NCBI GenBank assembly: GCA_947462335.1
Contig: OX381704.1
Location: forward strand, 42,784,942-42,848,941
From: Harmothoe impar
Lineage: Eukaryota > Annelida > Polychaeta > Phyllodocida > Polynoidae
Direction: 5' to 3'
DNA length: 64,000 bases
Shown here in pieces: positions 24,330 to 35,900 of this stretch; position 1 is the stretch's first letter, and every line of letters begins with the position of its first letter. The notes under the pieces were generated by a model. That model ran no database searches. It was given only the letters and a program-made list of their open reading frames with translations, and was not told where the DNA came from. The translations under genes and the position numbers were made by a program.

Positions 24330-24628
24330 GGGTCATCTTACAGGCTACTCTGCTCCCACTGCGACTACCATGCATTTTCCAGACCTACTGCTTTGTGAAC
24401 TCAGAGATGTCTATGCCTGGTAATCAGACCGTACATTCCGAGGTTGCGGCTCTTCTAGTTTGCCCAGTATTAAGTGTAATCCAGAACATAGCCAAAACAA
24501 TTATTGTAGGATTGTTGTGGAACTTCAAAACAAAAACATTTTTGATTTGGAATGAATTTTAGTTTTAGGGCCAATCCCACCTGTCTTGGAATCAACAACT
24601 GGGAGCAGAGCAGCCTGTAAGATGACCC
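24330..24628. mobile_element. Foldback/MITE-like element
   Basis: Arms at 24330-24358 and 24600-24628 match in inverted orientation at 28 of 29 bases (GGGTCATCTTACAGGCTRCT plus CTGCTCCCA). The interior carries no transposase. The ORF crossing it has no recognised domain. No clear target duplication was seen. Confidence 0.55.
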
Positions 24629-25599
24629 CAAATCTCGATACCTCTACAGCAAAAGTCGAGACAGGTAATCAGCCCTGTGTATAGAGTGGGTGTGCTTTAA
24701 AGCTTACATAGATCTACCCACCTGCATATTTGCAGGTTTACATTACGAAAGGGCTATATACATACTGCTGTGGTGGCAATCACACAAAAACAATTATCTA
24801 TACCTCTAACCTCCTATCCGTCTCTTTTTTTTCATAAATGCGACCTATTCTCAAAGGTATAACTGAATGGGAATTCTCCATGCATTTAGTTAAGGAGATC
24901 TTGGAGGACCCTCCAAGATGTCATCAGGATACAGCGGCTAGAATACTTGAGCACGATGAGGGGACATCGGTCGTGCCTAAGCACATACTAGATGTGGCTT
25001 TGCTGCATGCTACAGTGCTAGAGCTCCCTGATCAAGGGAGGCCGGTGGTCAATTCACTCCTCAATTAGTGTGAGCAGTAGCATAGACATGATGAGTCAGT
25101 ATCTCTGAGTAACTCGTAATAATCTTCAATCTTACCTGACAGGTCACATGATTCAACGGCAGTGGCTGCATGATTTAAATGCTTTGACAACTCGAGTTAA
25201 CCGGTTGTTTTAACTTTGAATATGTCGTATTAGAAAGCCATGGAATTTAGTCGCCAAAATGTAAGAGGCAGATTTACTCATCTATGCCAGAGTGTAGTGA
25301 CACTTTAATGCATATCATTTATTATGCATTATACGAGGCCTCCTAGTTTTATACTGGTTTACATTAACATTATGTATGATTAGACCATTTAATATGTGAT
25401 GTGTATACATGATAAACGAACGTATCAGAATTATATAATGCTTTGAATTTAACAAACTGTACACATCATTGATAATATGCAGATGCATGCAACTTTCCGG
25501 TGTAAAACTTTGTGGAATACAATACTTATATACCGTTGGATTTCAGATAATATTTGGCACAGCACATGCTCATCTCTGTTTCCTCTCTGACCTTGGCTG

Positions 25600-25688
25600 G
25601 GTATGACGGATGTGACGTAGTCTGATATCAGGGCGCGCAGCTCTCAGGGAGTCTCACTTCCGGCTCCCAATTAGCGGAAGCAGTCATG
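25600..25688 (+). promoter_or_regulatory. Candidate housekeeping-type promoter and first exon ending ATG|GTGAGC
   Basis: The order is TGTGACGTAG (25611-25620), then CACTTCCGG (25655-25663) and GCGGAAG (25674-25680), both ETS-type sites, then ATG at 25686-25688 directly followed by the donor GTGAGC. A start codon set exactly at the first splice border, behind ETS sites, is a layout well known from ribosomal-protein and other housekeeping genes. No downstream exon could be identified, so the gene is not named. Confidence 0.35.
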
Positions 25689-28680
25689 GTGAGCCGTTCG
25701 TTACCCATGAGGTTTGATTATATTTTTAATTCAATTTCTTTAAGATGATAACAGGTTATATTTTTTTTTACGTTAAATTTGGGCCTTCATCCTAATTAGT
25801 ACGGTAGGCAACAAGTATTAGGTCCCAAAAGGTACCTTTTTTCACTTTTTTCAAATTTGATAAAAGATATAGAAATTTGATTTTTCTTTCTTTTTAATTT
25901 CTCTAAAAAAACGGTTGACAGTTGACAGCAACGATTTTCAATTTTGACAGTTGACAGCAATGATTTTCAATGTCCCACAGGAATTCTTTTTTCACTTTTG
26001 AAAAAAATTGAATTGTTTTTTTTTTTTGGGGGGGGGGAGGGGAGCGGGTGACCCCTGTCGGCCACCGTAAATTCATATGTGAGTTTGGGAAATAAATCAT
26101 GCTATGCAAATTGATACAAGCCATGTCGAGGTATACCTCTATAAATGCACATCTCTGACATTGGCTCTAATCATATAGAAATCGCACTTGTATAAAGCTA
26201 AGGGAATCGTACTTATACAAGAACATATTAAAGTAAAGGCATTTATTCTTTTCATGAGGAAGGGGATTTCGCACGGGACAATGCATTGTTATAATACCCA
26301 GAGTTTAGGTCAAGCCAAAGTATCAGTTGAAAAACACGGTTTAACAACGGATGAACTATGTGTATCAAAGCTTTACTTATTTGGCTTGCCATCAGCGTTA
26401 ATAAATCCATTCGAAAACCATCGGACACAAAGCTCTGGCTTCCTCCGTCATCATACTTCATTCAGACCTATACAGCTGAAAATAAATGCACGGGGCAAAT
26501 GTCAGTCTTGGCTGCTCTAAGATATAAAAAACACTACTTAAATTAAATAAGCCATGATGCCGGCACAAATTATTAAATACCAACAATGAATTGAGATTGA
26601 TGGAGAAGCAGTGTATCTTTATTGGATATATTAATTTTTATTTTATCTATTGAATAAATCGTCCGTTACCATGGCTTTGTGGGGTAATCTGAATCATGCT
26701 GGCTGCCATGATGTCTATGTCTAGAAGTATATTCTGCGACCAGAACATTAAAATCGTGATAGCAGTTCATAATGGTATCAGAGTGGAAGCTGGGAGAGGG
26801 AGAAGATTGCAGGAGAGGATGCAGGCGGGGAAGTGATAGACGCCATTGTCAGTTCTAGTCATTAACTTTAAATAAGATGCAATGAGAAAATGACATTAGA
26901 CAGCAGACAGCTTTTTCTTTATTTACACCCCCATCAAGGTTGGTGCCATCAGCTTGGCGGGATGGGTTTTGCAGATAAAGTGAGTACGTCGATCGAATTG
27001 ATAAATGATTAAGATAATGATGTTATAATTTATAAGACTGCACCCATAGAAGTTTTGGTGTTACAGCAATATGGGAAGAATTTGAATACTCGATGTTGGT
27101 AGTTTTGTTACTAGCCCCATCCTGTTATGTTGTCTTTCTTTGGACCAGCGGGATTTGCTGATGGAGAAGTATCGTGGCTCCTACCAATTAGTGCTTTTAT
27201 GTTTTCAAACGATCTTTCGAATGAGGACGTTATTTCATCATCACTCGCCAACATTCAATGAGTATTTTACTATGATACTATTTAGCAATATTCTGATATT
27301 AATTTCGGGAATCGGAACCTATATTGTCAATGTGTAGACATCCAGACGAGGGGAATAGAAAGCGAATAATTTTGAGGGGCCCTGGAAGTGATAGTGCCAA
27401 TGTATATTGAGCTGCACCGAGCAAGGCTTTGTGTGCACCGATGCGTATGCACGCCTATACGGGACTATTTATGGGAATATAGTGATTATTCCCCTTGATT
27501 TCCTCTTTGTTTGTGGGCTCGCTACCCTCTGCAACCCCTCCTCTAAGGTCAGCTGCTGCTACATTGGACTTACCATTGAATTTAAGACTTGCAATCTCTT
27601 TGCATGTGTTTGTAATAGTACCCCGCCCATGCCTATCTCTGTGATTGGGTTTGATAGCCATGTTCTCCATGTCCTACGCCATAGTTGTATCATATTCATA
27701 CGCTATAGCAGACCAAACGGCCGATTGTCATGAAGAAGAAAAAACAATGATGAAGCCTGGACTTCTTATACCAACATCCCTGATGTTGCATAATGATATT
27801 CACCCAATAGGTAGACTCTCCACCAAGTAATTATATGCATGACTTATCAACATGAACTAATTGTTATCACCGCTTAATCTATATAGCAATGCTTGAGCAT
27901 AATCTCTTTACGTAGTTCGGCAAATATGTGAGCTAATTATGGTGGTACCGCTAATTGTATTGGGACTTGAAAAGGCCTGAGTTGATTGGAGATAGAGAGA
28001 GTCCTGGGTGTAACGCACAATTCCAAGGCCTGACGTTGAAGGCAAATTAAGTCTGGGACGGTGTCTGGCATTAGCGGAAGCCGACATGATGATCGACAGT
28101 ATCTTACCGGCCTTAATCCCTTGTGAAGTTCTATGGTTCCTTTCGTTGTATACTACCTAATACCGGACTAGAATCGATTTAGACTGATATGGCTCCAGTT
28201 TTTTTTATTAACGTTTTGAGGGCCTCATAATGCGTCAATGCAATATACCCTTTGTCATTATGATGCATGTTGGCATCATTATGATGCCCTGGGGAACTAT
28301 TCGCCGTTGCTGCATTCGTGCATCATGTCGAACACACTGAGTTGGTATACCCCAAAGGCTCGGCCTGGTGTATAAATGTATATAGTACAGGCGAGTTACC
28401 CATCGGGGCTGCAGGCATGCAAACTGTGTTAAAGCATTATGCGGCCCTTAAAGGCTAAACGAGCGGCGCATATAACATCGTATTATCCACGAAATTCTTT
28501 TAAACTATTACATATACATAATTATACCACGATTCTGGCGTTTCCCGTGCCGAGAGTGGATATTTGCCGTTCGGTTATCTCAGGATATACGCACGCTCAG
28601 AATTAATTTTTTACACCAAGACGCCTCTTTATATTTTGACAACTTGTTGAAAGATACGCATAGCCATTTTGGCTACGAAA
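25689..28680. other. No confirmed gene; poly-T/G tract and shared repeat end
   Basis: A T-run then G-run at 26015-26044 is followed by TGACCCCTGTCGGCCACCG, which also occurs (one base different) after a T-rich tract at 47660-47685, so both are ends of one repeat. A short open piece at 26940-26978 with a gtgagt donor (VGAISLAGWVLQIK) and the open frames at 27400-27730 are not convincing. Confidence 0.45.
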
Positions 28681-28688
28681 TTAGAGTG

Positions 28689-28765
28689 AATCGTCCGGGA
28701 TGCGAACCCCGGCCGCAGAAGCCAAACGCAAGCGCCTAACCTCATGCGCCGTGAAGGCTCCACAT
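28689..28765 (-). repeat. tRNA-like sequence (possible SINE head or tRNA pseudogene)
   Basis: On the minus strand GGCGCATGAGGTTAGGCGC can form a D-arm (GCGC pairing) and serves as an A-box. It is followed 20-30 bases later by CCGGGGTTCGCATCCCGG, a T-arm/B-box. The T loop has 8 bases instead of 7, and the anticodon and acceptor stems pair poorly. It is therefore unlikely to be a working tRNA. Confidence 0.45.
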
Positions 28766-28797
28766 ACAACGCTGGTGGGAAGCCAATACTCTCTTAC

Positions 28798-28808
28798 CTT
28801 GTCGCCAT
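28798..28808 (-). CDS. Candidate first coding exon end, left arm of palindrome
   Basis: Reading outward on the minus strand, aaatcATGGCGACAAG is followed by the donor GTAAGAG. If used, translation would start M-A-T and continue in an unseen exon to the left. The upstream ATG (28 codons, ending TGA) would be an upstream ORF. Support rests on the mirrored arrangement in the right arm. Confidence 0.3.
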
Positions 28809-29386
28809 GATTTCTATCATCGTCCGGTCAATGCGTCTTGAATAACATCCAAATATGGCCAAATTAGAGCATGTCAGGCTTATTCCTTCAGTCCGGTACA
28901 TAAATAGATATCCTTCTTGATGTTCCCGTGTAGAAATAGCCTTTTAATTGCGTAAATTCCTCATATTTCGACATTTTGCGAAGTCCGCCAGCCCGGTAAT
29001 AATTGTACACAGCGGGAGGCGATACAAAACCAACACGCAAAGTCGAGTGACCAATGCGCCCGATTGACCCACTTTCCGCGGTGGCTTCGATCAGCTGATC
29101 GTCATTTCTAGTCCATTGGTCTCTCGAATATGCTGTGTTGGCTGCGTCAGGCGGTCACGTGATCTATGTCGTCTCCTTGTTTACTACTCCCGGCGTGTTG
29201 GTATCGATCGCAAAATGTCGAAATATGAGGAATATACGCAATTAAACGGCTATTTCTGCACGGGAACATCAAGAAGGATATCTATACATGTACTGGATTG
29301 AAGGAATAAGCGTGACATGCTCTAAATTCTCCATATTTGGATGTTATTCAACACGCATTAACCGGACGATCAACAAAATCATGGCG
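28803..29386. repeat. 584-bp head-to-head palindrome with mirrored gene starts
   Basis: The arms 28803-28980 and 29209-29386 are exactly 178 bases each and about 90 percent identical when one is inverted, with no gaps. The 228-base spacer is more diverged but keeps mirrored CCAAT boxes (about 29051 and 29113). It is centred on a perfect CGATCAGCTGATCG at 29088-29101, the exact midpoint of the whole. Each arm carries an ATG-started 28-codon frame and ends outward in ATGGCG just before a splice donor. Confidence 0.75.
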
Positions 29387-29393
29387 CTCGGCG
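29381..29393 (+). CDS. Candidate first coding exon end, right arm of palindrome
   Basis: Reading outward on the plus strand, aaatcATGGCGCTCGGCG is followed by the donor GTGAGTG, giving M-A-L-G and one leftover base. It mirrors the left arm. No following exon was identified. Confidence 0.3.
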
Positions 29394-29481
29394 GTGAGTG
29401 TGCCAGTCGATCCGCGAGACAAAATGGACAATTGAAAAAGGTGGGCCTAATATGTTAAATTCTCATATATTTGAAGAAATA

Positions 29482-29624
29482 GTGGTATAAACGCATTAAT
29501 GGCTGCTCGGGAAAGCACTTGTGAGGTATATCTGTCTAATAATGCACTCGCCTTCGGCTCGTGCATTATTGCCAGATATACCTCACGCGTGCTTTCCCGA
29601 GCTGCCATTATTGCGTTACCATAC
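29482..29624. repeat. Long hairpin (inverted repeat with 13-base loop)
   Basis: The arms 29482-29547 and 29561-29624 are inverted copies (shared core ctcgggaaagcac, gtgaggtatatct, aataatgcac) at about 85-90 percent identity. The loop region contains gccttcggc. It could be a foldback MITE or, if transcribed, a hairpin RNA. It lies in what would be the first intron of the right-hand candidate gene. Confidence 0.65.
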
Positions 29625-30241
29625 ATGCATGGTTAACCTCTCCGCAGCTATGCGTTTAGAATTGCAAAAATAATATGGGATTACAATTATGAAGTAATGC
29701 ATGTTTAAGACTTTTTTATGTGTGACATCCTTTCTTGATGCTGCCCTGAGATCAAACCTCAACTACCGATACTCTTAAAACCTGAATTTCGCCCATACCT
29801 TGTACCATGGGTTGTATATCTGCCGGTCCCTGTGTAATATCTACCATGTACCCCAAGCACCATGCGCACTAGCTGCTTGTGGACTGGGCAGGAGGGTTAG
29901 TTTGTCACCAGACATGGCAGGAAGCCGGACATGGAGTCGTGCTGTAATTGGCTGCTGGTAAGAACTGCTAAAGTAGATTGTCCGCAGCAATAGTTATAAT
30001 ACATAGCCAGCAAGACTTGTTTGAGGTCATTGTTTTTTTTCTTGTTTTCATGCATGAATGATTTATCCATACCGACCGGTATAGGATACAATTCCCTATG
30101 GTGTCAACTAGTGTCAACTGATAAAACAACAAATTGTATTTAGTATGTAATGACCACTCTTTTATCAAACGACTTATTTCAAAACATTTATCAGCCCTCT
30201 AACTTTCATAGAATATCCAAAGTTTATTTATTAGTAATTGA
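29625..30241. other. No gene recognised
   Basis: AT-rich DNA between the hairpin and the GC-rich open block. Nothing recognised. Confidence 0.6.
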
Positions 30242-30545
30242 ATGCGGCAGCCTGGAGGGTCTGGCCGGAATGGGGCTCTTCCAGGCGGTGATGCGTGGCA
30301 GGGCCGCTGTGGGGCGCTGCATCCGCCCGGTAGAGCTGCTCCAGTCCCGGTACCTGCCCTGGTAGGAGCAGGAGGAGAGCTGCTGCTGCTGGTACACATG
30401 CAGACCTCCTGGAGTCCGCTAGCCGCGCCGTTACTATGGCGATGGAGGCGGCCCGACACTGATGGAGCATATACCACTTGTGCTCCAGATATACCCACTT
30501 CTATCCGCTCAGTGGAGCTGCTCATTGGCCCCTTCACAGGTCCAG
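30242..30545 (+). CDS. GC-rich open block ending in a splice donor
   Basis: From ATG at 30242, 101 codons stay open up to donor GTGAGT at 30546 (start MRQPGGSGRNGA; end SIRSVELLIGPFTGP). The opposite strand is open too, and a second + frame reads LEGLAGMGLFQAVMRG up to a stop at 30365, so GC bias alone may explain the openness. It could be a 5' exon of a gene to the right, possibly the sarcospan-like one, but that is unproven. Confidence 0.3.
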
Positions 30546-32497
30546 GTGAGTCACTCAGGATTCTCAGTTGTCTGACAGGCTTGGATTGTATGTGAATGTA
30601 GGGATTAATTGTCTGTTCTATACTTAGTATGTAAACCTAGCACCCATCTATATTCTTGTGTGGTCTTATATGTGTGAGAGTTTGATATGGGACCACTGAG
30701 ACAACTGAGCAGTCTGTGGCGGCTCAGAGTAGCTCTGAGCAGTCCATACTAGCCCACAGCAGTAGGTTATTTGACAGGAGTAATGGGTTGGCCACATGGC
30801 AGGCACTCAGGACAAATCAGAGAGGCGCGAGGCTTTAAGGCAGGGGCTGGAGGAAACCCTTGTACTGGTGGGATTGATAGGTGGTCGGAATGTCCACAGT
30901 GAGGGGCAGGGCGGGTGGGGCAGACCTGGCCTGTGTTGTCCAAGCTTGCTGATCAATCAGATTCGATGTCAAGTAGCTCTTCTGGTGGCAAAACAGTTCA
31001 ACTTGAGTCGTAGAAAGTTCTATGAGTGAGCATTCCTAGCAGAGCCGTCTAGGGCTTGGCTCTGGGGACATAATATATGAGGAAGACAATCAGCATGTTA
31101 ACGCCCAAATCCCACTTATCTGTTAGCTATGGTCCGATTCTAAATTCGATATGCCACAAAATCTACAAATTTAATGTGTATTATTCAACTACAAATCATT
31201 GATCTTAGATGATTCCATATAGTTACCAATTGTATTAGGGTTTGGCTAGCATGTGAGCATGTATCAAATAAGTTACATGTGGGCACATACAGCCTATTTG
31301 TATCATATAATTTATCATTGTGGTGGTAATCCTTCACCAGTGTGTATAGGAGCTAATCAGAGGAAGAGTGAATGTAGGATGAGATGTGCTGTAAGCCGCC
31401 CCTGTATCTCGCCTATAATATGCATAGTACGCGTGGGTAAAGTGTACACTGATTGAACATGGCGGTCATTAAGTAGCCTACTTCTGTGTTGGTGTGGTCG
31501 GCTATAGCAAAAGTATAGAGTTATTTACGTCCCGACATATTATGTATATAGTATGGCCTACTCGTCAAGCATATAATATGATACTGGTGTCTTGCCATTT
31601 CCTTTGGTGATGGTGTTGCTAGACCATGGAGGATGCCCTAAGTGCACTCTGTAAAGGTCAGTTAATGGTTGCTGTTAACTACATGTAGGTAAATGTGAAT
31701 GCATGGCCACAATTTACATTTGCTTTGATTATATTCTCTTCTATTCGACCCTTCTATTTTTGAAGGTGACTTGGCTCTTGATTGAAAAACTCACTGCAAT
31801 TGTTCACCGAGATTCTTTAGCCAATAAAATATATAAATACAAATACAAGGGTCGTTGTGGTGTCCGGGTTGTTGTGAACGTAAACTATTTAGTCTCAGGC
31901 ACCTTCAGTGTTCATTCCTGTGCGAATGTAAATGACCTTTAATCTATTACAATAAGTGCATACAGGGCTAAATGGTAAAGTGGGCTCTTCACAAATGCTG
32001 CGCTAGTTCTTATAATCTATACTGGCGAACAGGTTGCAGGCAAATATGCATAACACGCATGTTTATGAAAGGCAGGTGTGAATACATTTTGCCTTTTGTC
32101 CTGATTACAATGTCATTATGTGCTTCTTGTACGCTGTTTCCAGAGGAAACGTCGATATGGAAAAGAAAAGTACAATATTCCAGCTCTCTCCTTGGAATTG
32201 TGACAGGAAAGATGGAGGAAGTAATATAGATAACAATCCTGGTAAAAAATAACTTTGCTATGATTTAAGAGGATCCAGGTGGTAGTTTGAAACGGTTGGT
32301 GATTATACAAAGCCTTTAAGTATAACAGGGCTGCATAGTGCTTTTATGCTGACCCTTCAGGTGTGTATCAACCCTGTAGAGTTGACATGATGCTTGAATG
32401 CAGCACTGGTGATTTACTTACTGGGTCTGCATGCATCCCGGGCATGCCTGCATCATAACAATAAAGGGCATACTGTATTGAAGCACCATGCGGCATC
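30546..32497. other. No gene recognised
   Basis: Moderately AT-rich. Small open frames (30796-31029, 31703-31942, 31972-32229) have no known motif or matching splice sites. Confidence 0.6.
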
Positions 32498-32920
32498 TTA
32501 AAGATGGCATACCAGGTAAATTTGGGCGACTTTTAACTAATGCTATATCACTATTGTATATCATGTTCTATACATATTCCCCAACTTTTAAGGTGATTGG
32601 CAGTATATAAACAAATGAAATTAGCACAAGCAGTGCCATAATCTTTACTGTAGGTCGACACTAAAACTGTGTTTATACTGCATGGCTCAATGCTTTCCCT
32701 ATTAGCTTAGTTCCCGGTATGCTCACATAGGGTGGACACTGAGTCAGTCAGGTGAATAAGCAACATTGTTTTCTATCTCAAATCATGCATTTAAAAACAA
32801 ATATATTTAACATTGAGTATCGCATATCAGCTAAAATAATAACAAAACCCTTGACATTAAAATTATATCCATTTTGAAGAAATGGTTTGGGAAGTCCATT
32901 AGCTGATATACCATCTTTAA
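32498..32920. mobile_element. TTAA-flanked MITE-like element, copy 1
   Basis: Ends read TTAAAGATGGCATACC and, inverted, TTAAAGATGGTATATCAGCT. TTAA stands on both sides. An inverted copy lies at 52609-53037 and matches along its whole length. TTAA on both sides is what piggyBac-type transposition leaves, though TTAA being palindromic it could also be part of the terminal repeat. There is no transposase. Confidence 0.75.
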
Positions 32921-35900
32921 GGGTTAAGCTGCATGTACTCAGCCCAACCTCATTGTTACTATGCTAAAAACTGCAGCTATCTAAGTGTGTCTTGGCTATT
33001 CTATGTCATTTCATGAGGGCGTGGCGTAGTGTTAAACTTAGCAAGTAGTTATATTAGATGAGCTGGTGCAATGTTATGTAGACACGAAAATCCTCACAGC
33101 TTTGGTGTAATAAGTTATTACATCCGGAAATTAGATTTTTCAAACGTTAACAAATTCCCCTCGCACTGAGCACTACATCATTATGTCTAGGAGATGGGTT
33201 GCAAAAAGATAACAATCCATAGACAGCACAGCTATAAGACGCACCATGGGCTGGTATTTCAAACGGGTATGGCTAAATAATGTTATTCCCAAATGTGCGC
33301 AATGGGCTAAAATGTCATAAATACATCAAATAGGCCTACAGGCTGGATGAGAGGAAATCGGAGGTAATGGAATAGATAGCCAAGGGGAAATGATCTTTTT
33401 AACATTCCTGATCTTGTTCAGTTGAAGACGATCAATGTTTGAGTCCCACTGTTTATTACAGTTTGTTTTTGTTTGTTGTCATACTTATATCCATGTGTTA
33501 TCAGCCATGGCCAATACTGTGTATTCGTGAATTCGAATATATAAGTCGAATATATGTACATTATATGACAGGGATGCATACATTTATAATGAATCTTTAC
33601 TCACATGTTTACTCCCCGTGCGAATTAAGTTGTCTGCACACCAGCGACTTGAACACTGCTCTAGTCTAAGTTTATAACCATTTCTGGCATTTTTGATTTA
33701 TGCTCGACTTACTACTGCGTAGCATCACAGAGCTGCTCAGAGTGGCCACGAGCAGCTCAAAGCCGAACGGATAAGGATCAGAAGCTGCATGGGGGAAGGA
33801 CCTAAGCAATACCGAATAACTCCCCTTTGGTTTATGAGCCACTCAGGGGGAAACTGGAGCCGACAGGCGCTCTCTGCTCCAGAGACGGCCGCTTTGTGGC
33901 AGTGGTAAATGCCCTGGCTGATCAAGGTGGTCCTGACATCCCTATTATGGTGGCAGTGGTTACAGTCGGGTCTCGTCAAAGGTCCCTGCATAGTGATACA
34001 ATACTACACTGTCTCCTCAATACCTTTCATGGTCATTGATATCTCTAAACTTTGGGCGTAAAAGAATACCTTGTATGTATATACACTCTACATGGGTGTT
34101 CTTAAAAATGCATACTGCAGCCTATTGGCTAGGTTATCTCTCCCTGGAACTGTAAGCCCATCGGAACTACCCCTCCCTGAATCCTCCCTCCGCTTTTGGA
34201 TTAATGGTATGGGTATACATTCAGATGTAGACGTGAGTGTCTGGATTTGCTCTGATATAAACTGACCATTGGCCTTCCAGGAAGAGAATAGGCCTGTGTT
34301 CACTAGCATTTATAAGGCCGTTTGTCGTCCGTCAAAACGTGAATTTAAATACAAATATGAAATAAGTGTTTTGTCTCCCTGTGGACACAGGTGGACGACA
34401 AAATGCTCAAATACAAAAGTGGGATAGCAGTCTGTGGATATCAAAAGTGGACGACAAAAGTGGGCATTTAGATATCTAACATGTTTGATTTTTAGTGCAG
34501 AAATTGGGCAATATGCTCTTTATTCTATTATAATAGCTTGATCATTTATGCCCCAAACAGTCTGGAAGGTAATTTAGCACGACTAATGGACACACCATGC
34601 CTGCAGTGAAAGGGGAATATATCTAGGAAATATGTTCCCAAATATTCACATATTACTGAACGTCAAACAGGTGCAATCCTCCACTTTCCTTGTAGTGGAC
34701 ACACACCTAATGATAGGTGGAGGATTAGATATCAGTACCATTGAGCGACAACTATGAGTCTCAGATGTGTATTGATCTGGCATCGCCTATACATAGTCAT
34801 TCGTCCCCGCAGAGGCAGTACTACATGTTGTATGCATGTTGTCCCTAAGCCTACAGATCATGATATGTATACTGTCCAGTGTGACATAATGGTCAAAACC
34901 TGGTGTTCAGACACGGTCTTCATATTTACCTGATATCAGGATGCAGTGCAGGTGCAATGGTCGATGCCTAAAGCCGGGTATGACATGAACGATACCTTGC
35001 ATGGGTATACAAGATGGTGTCAGGCATTCTCTCCATTGGAATTCTCATTTCCCACCCCAAATAATATTTTTACAAATATTATAATTATACCCTTGCTGAA
35101 TTACCCCTTGGAAAGCCCCCCCCCCGGCCCAATTATGTCTCAAAATCACTGTTTAATAACTTTTATAGGAAAAAGTGCCTAATAGAAAATTCAGAGAGCC
35201 ACGTCTGTCACCTCGACATTTGCATATCCACATTTAATACATAATATATTTCCCCATATCACGAATTCATTACTGTCCAACTTGATCTAGACGAATCATA
35301 AAAATATGATTAGTTGTGTAGGGTTTAGCCGAAATAAACGAAAACTAAACTTAATAAACGATGAATTTTAACTTCAGCAAGTAGGAAGCAAAAGAAAGAA
35401 AAAGGGCCCTCTATTAGGCCACTTAAAAAAAGTAAAATGGTTTCTCATCACCGCGCGCATCATCGAAATCAGCTTTTGAGGAAACCTTTTTTTTTTGCAA
35501 TTTCTTTTATGAAAAATATGATAAAAATGGACAAATATTGGCATATTTGGTATCAAAATTAAAGCTAATGCTGCCAGTAATGCAGTAAGATAGAAATAAC
35601 CTGCATTTTCCCCACTTTGTAAGACCAATAAATTAACTACTAAAATTTGAATTTTAGCTGTAAAAAAAATATATTAGCCTATAGATTTTAGCCTGCGAGC
35701 AAAAAAACACACTAAAAAAACGTCATATTTTTCAGTCCTTGGTGATGAGAAACCACTCTTTTGCGTAGCCTTGAAGCGGTTAAAGCATGTAATGCAATCT
35801 AATGACTCCTTTATTCGAGAGTATAGTGCAGTTTTCTACGTGACCTTATTGCCAAGATTCACCTGCCACCTGCTGATCGTGTGCACGTGCCTGATAATCT

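Noticed and set aside
24167..24562. 131-codon plus-strand frame
   Set aside because: It runs across one arm of a foldback element (24330-24628), has no recognised domain and no conserved neighbourhood.
27400..27733. Open frames on both strands (108 and 71 codons)
   Set aside because: Openness on both strands with no motif; a possible internal donor gtaagt on the minus strand is not enough.
28689..28765. Functional tRNA gene on the minus strand
   Set aside because: The T loop is 8 bases and the acceptor and anticodon stems pair poorly, so it is listed only as tRNA-like.
33745..34040. Open block VNALADQGGPDIP-like reading
   Set aside because: It looks mildly protein-like but has no splice context and could be a decayed repeat; no family recognised.
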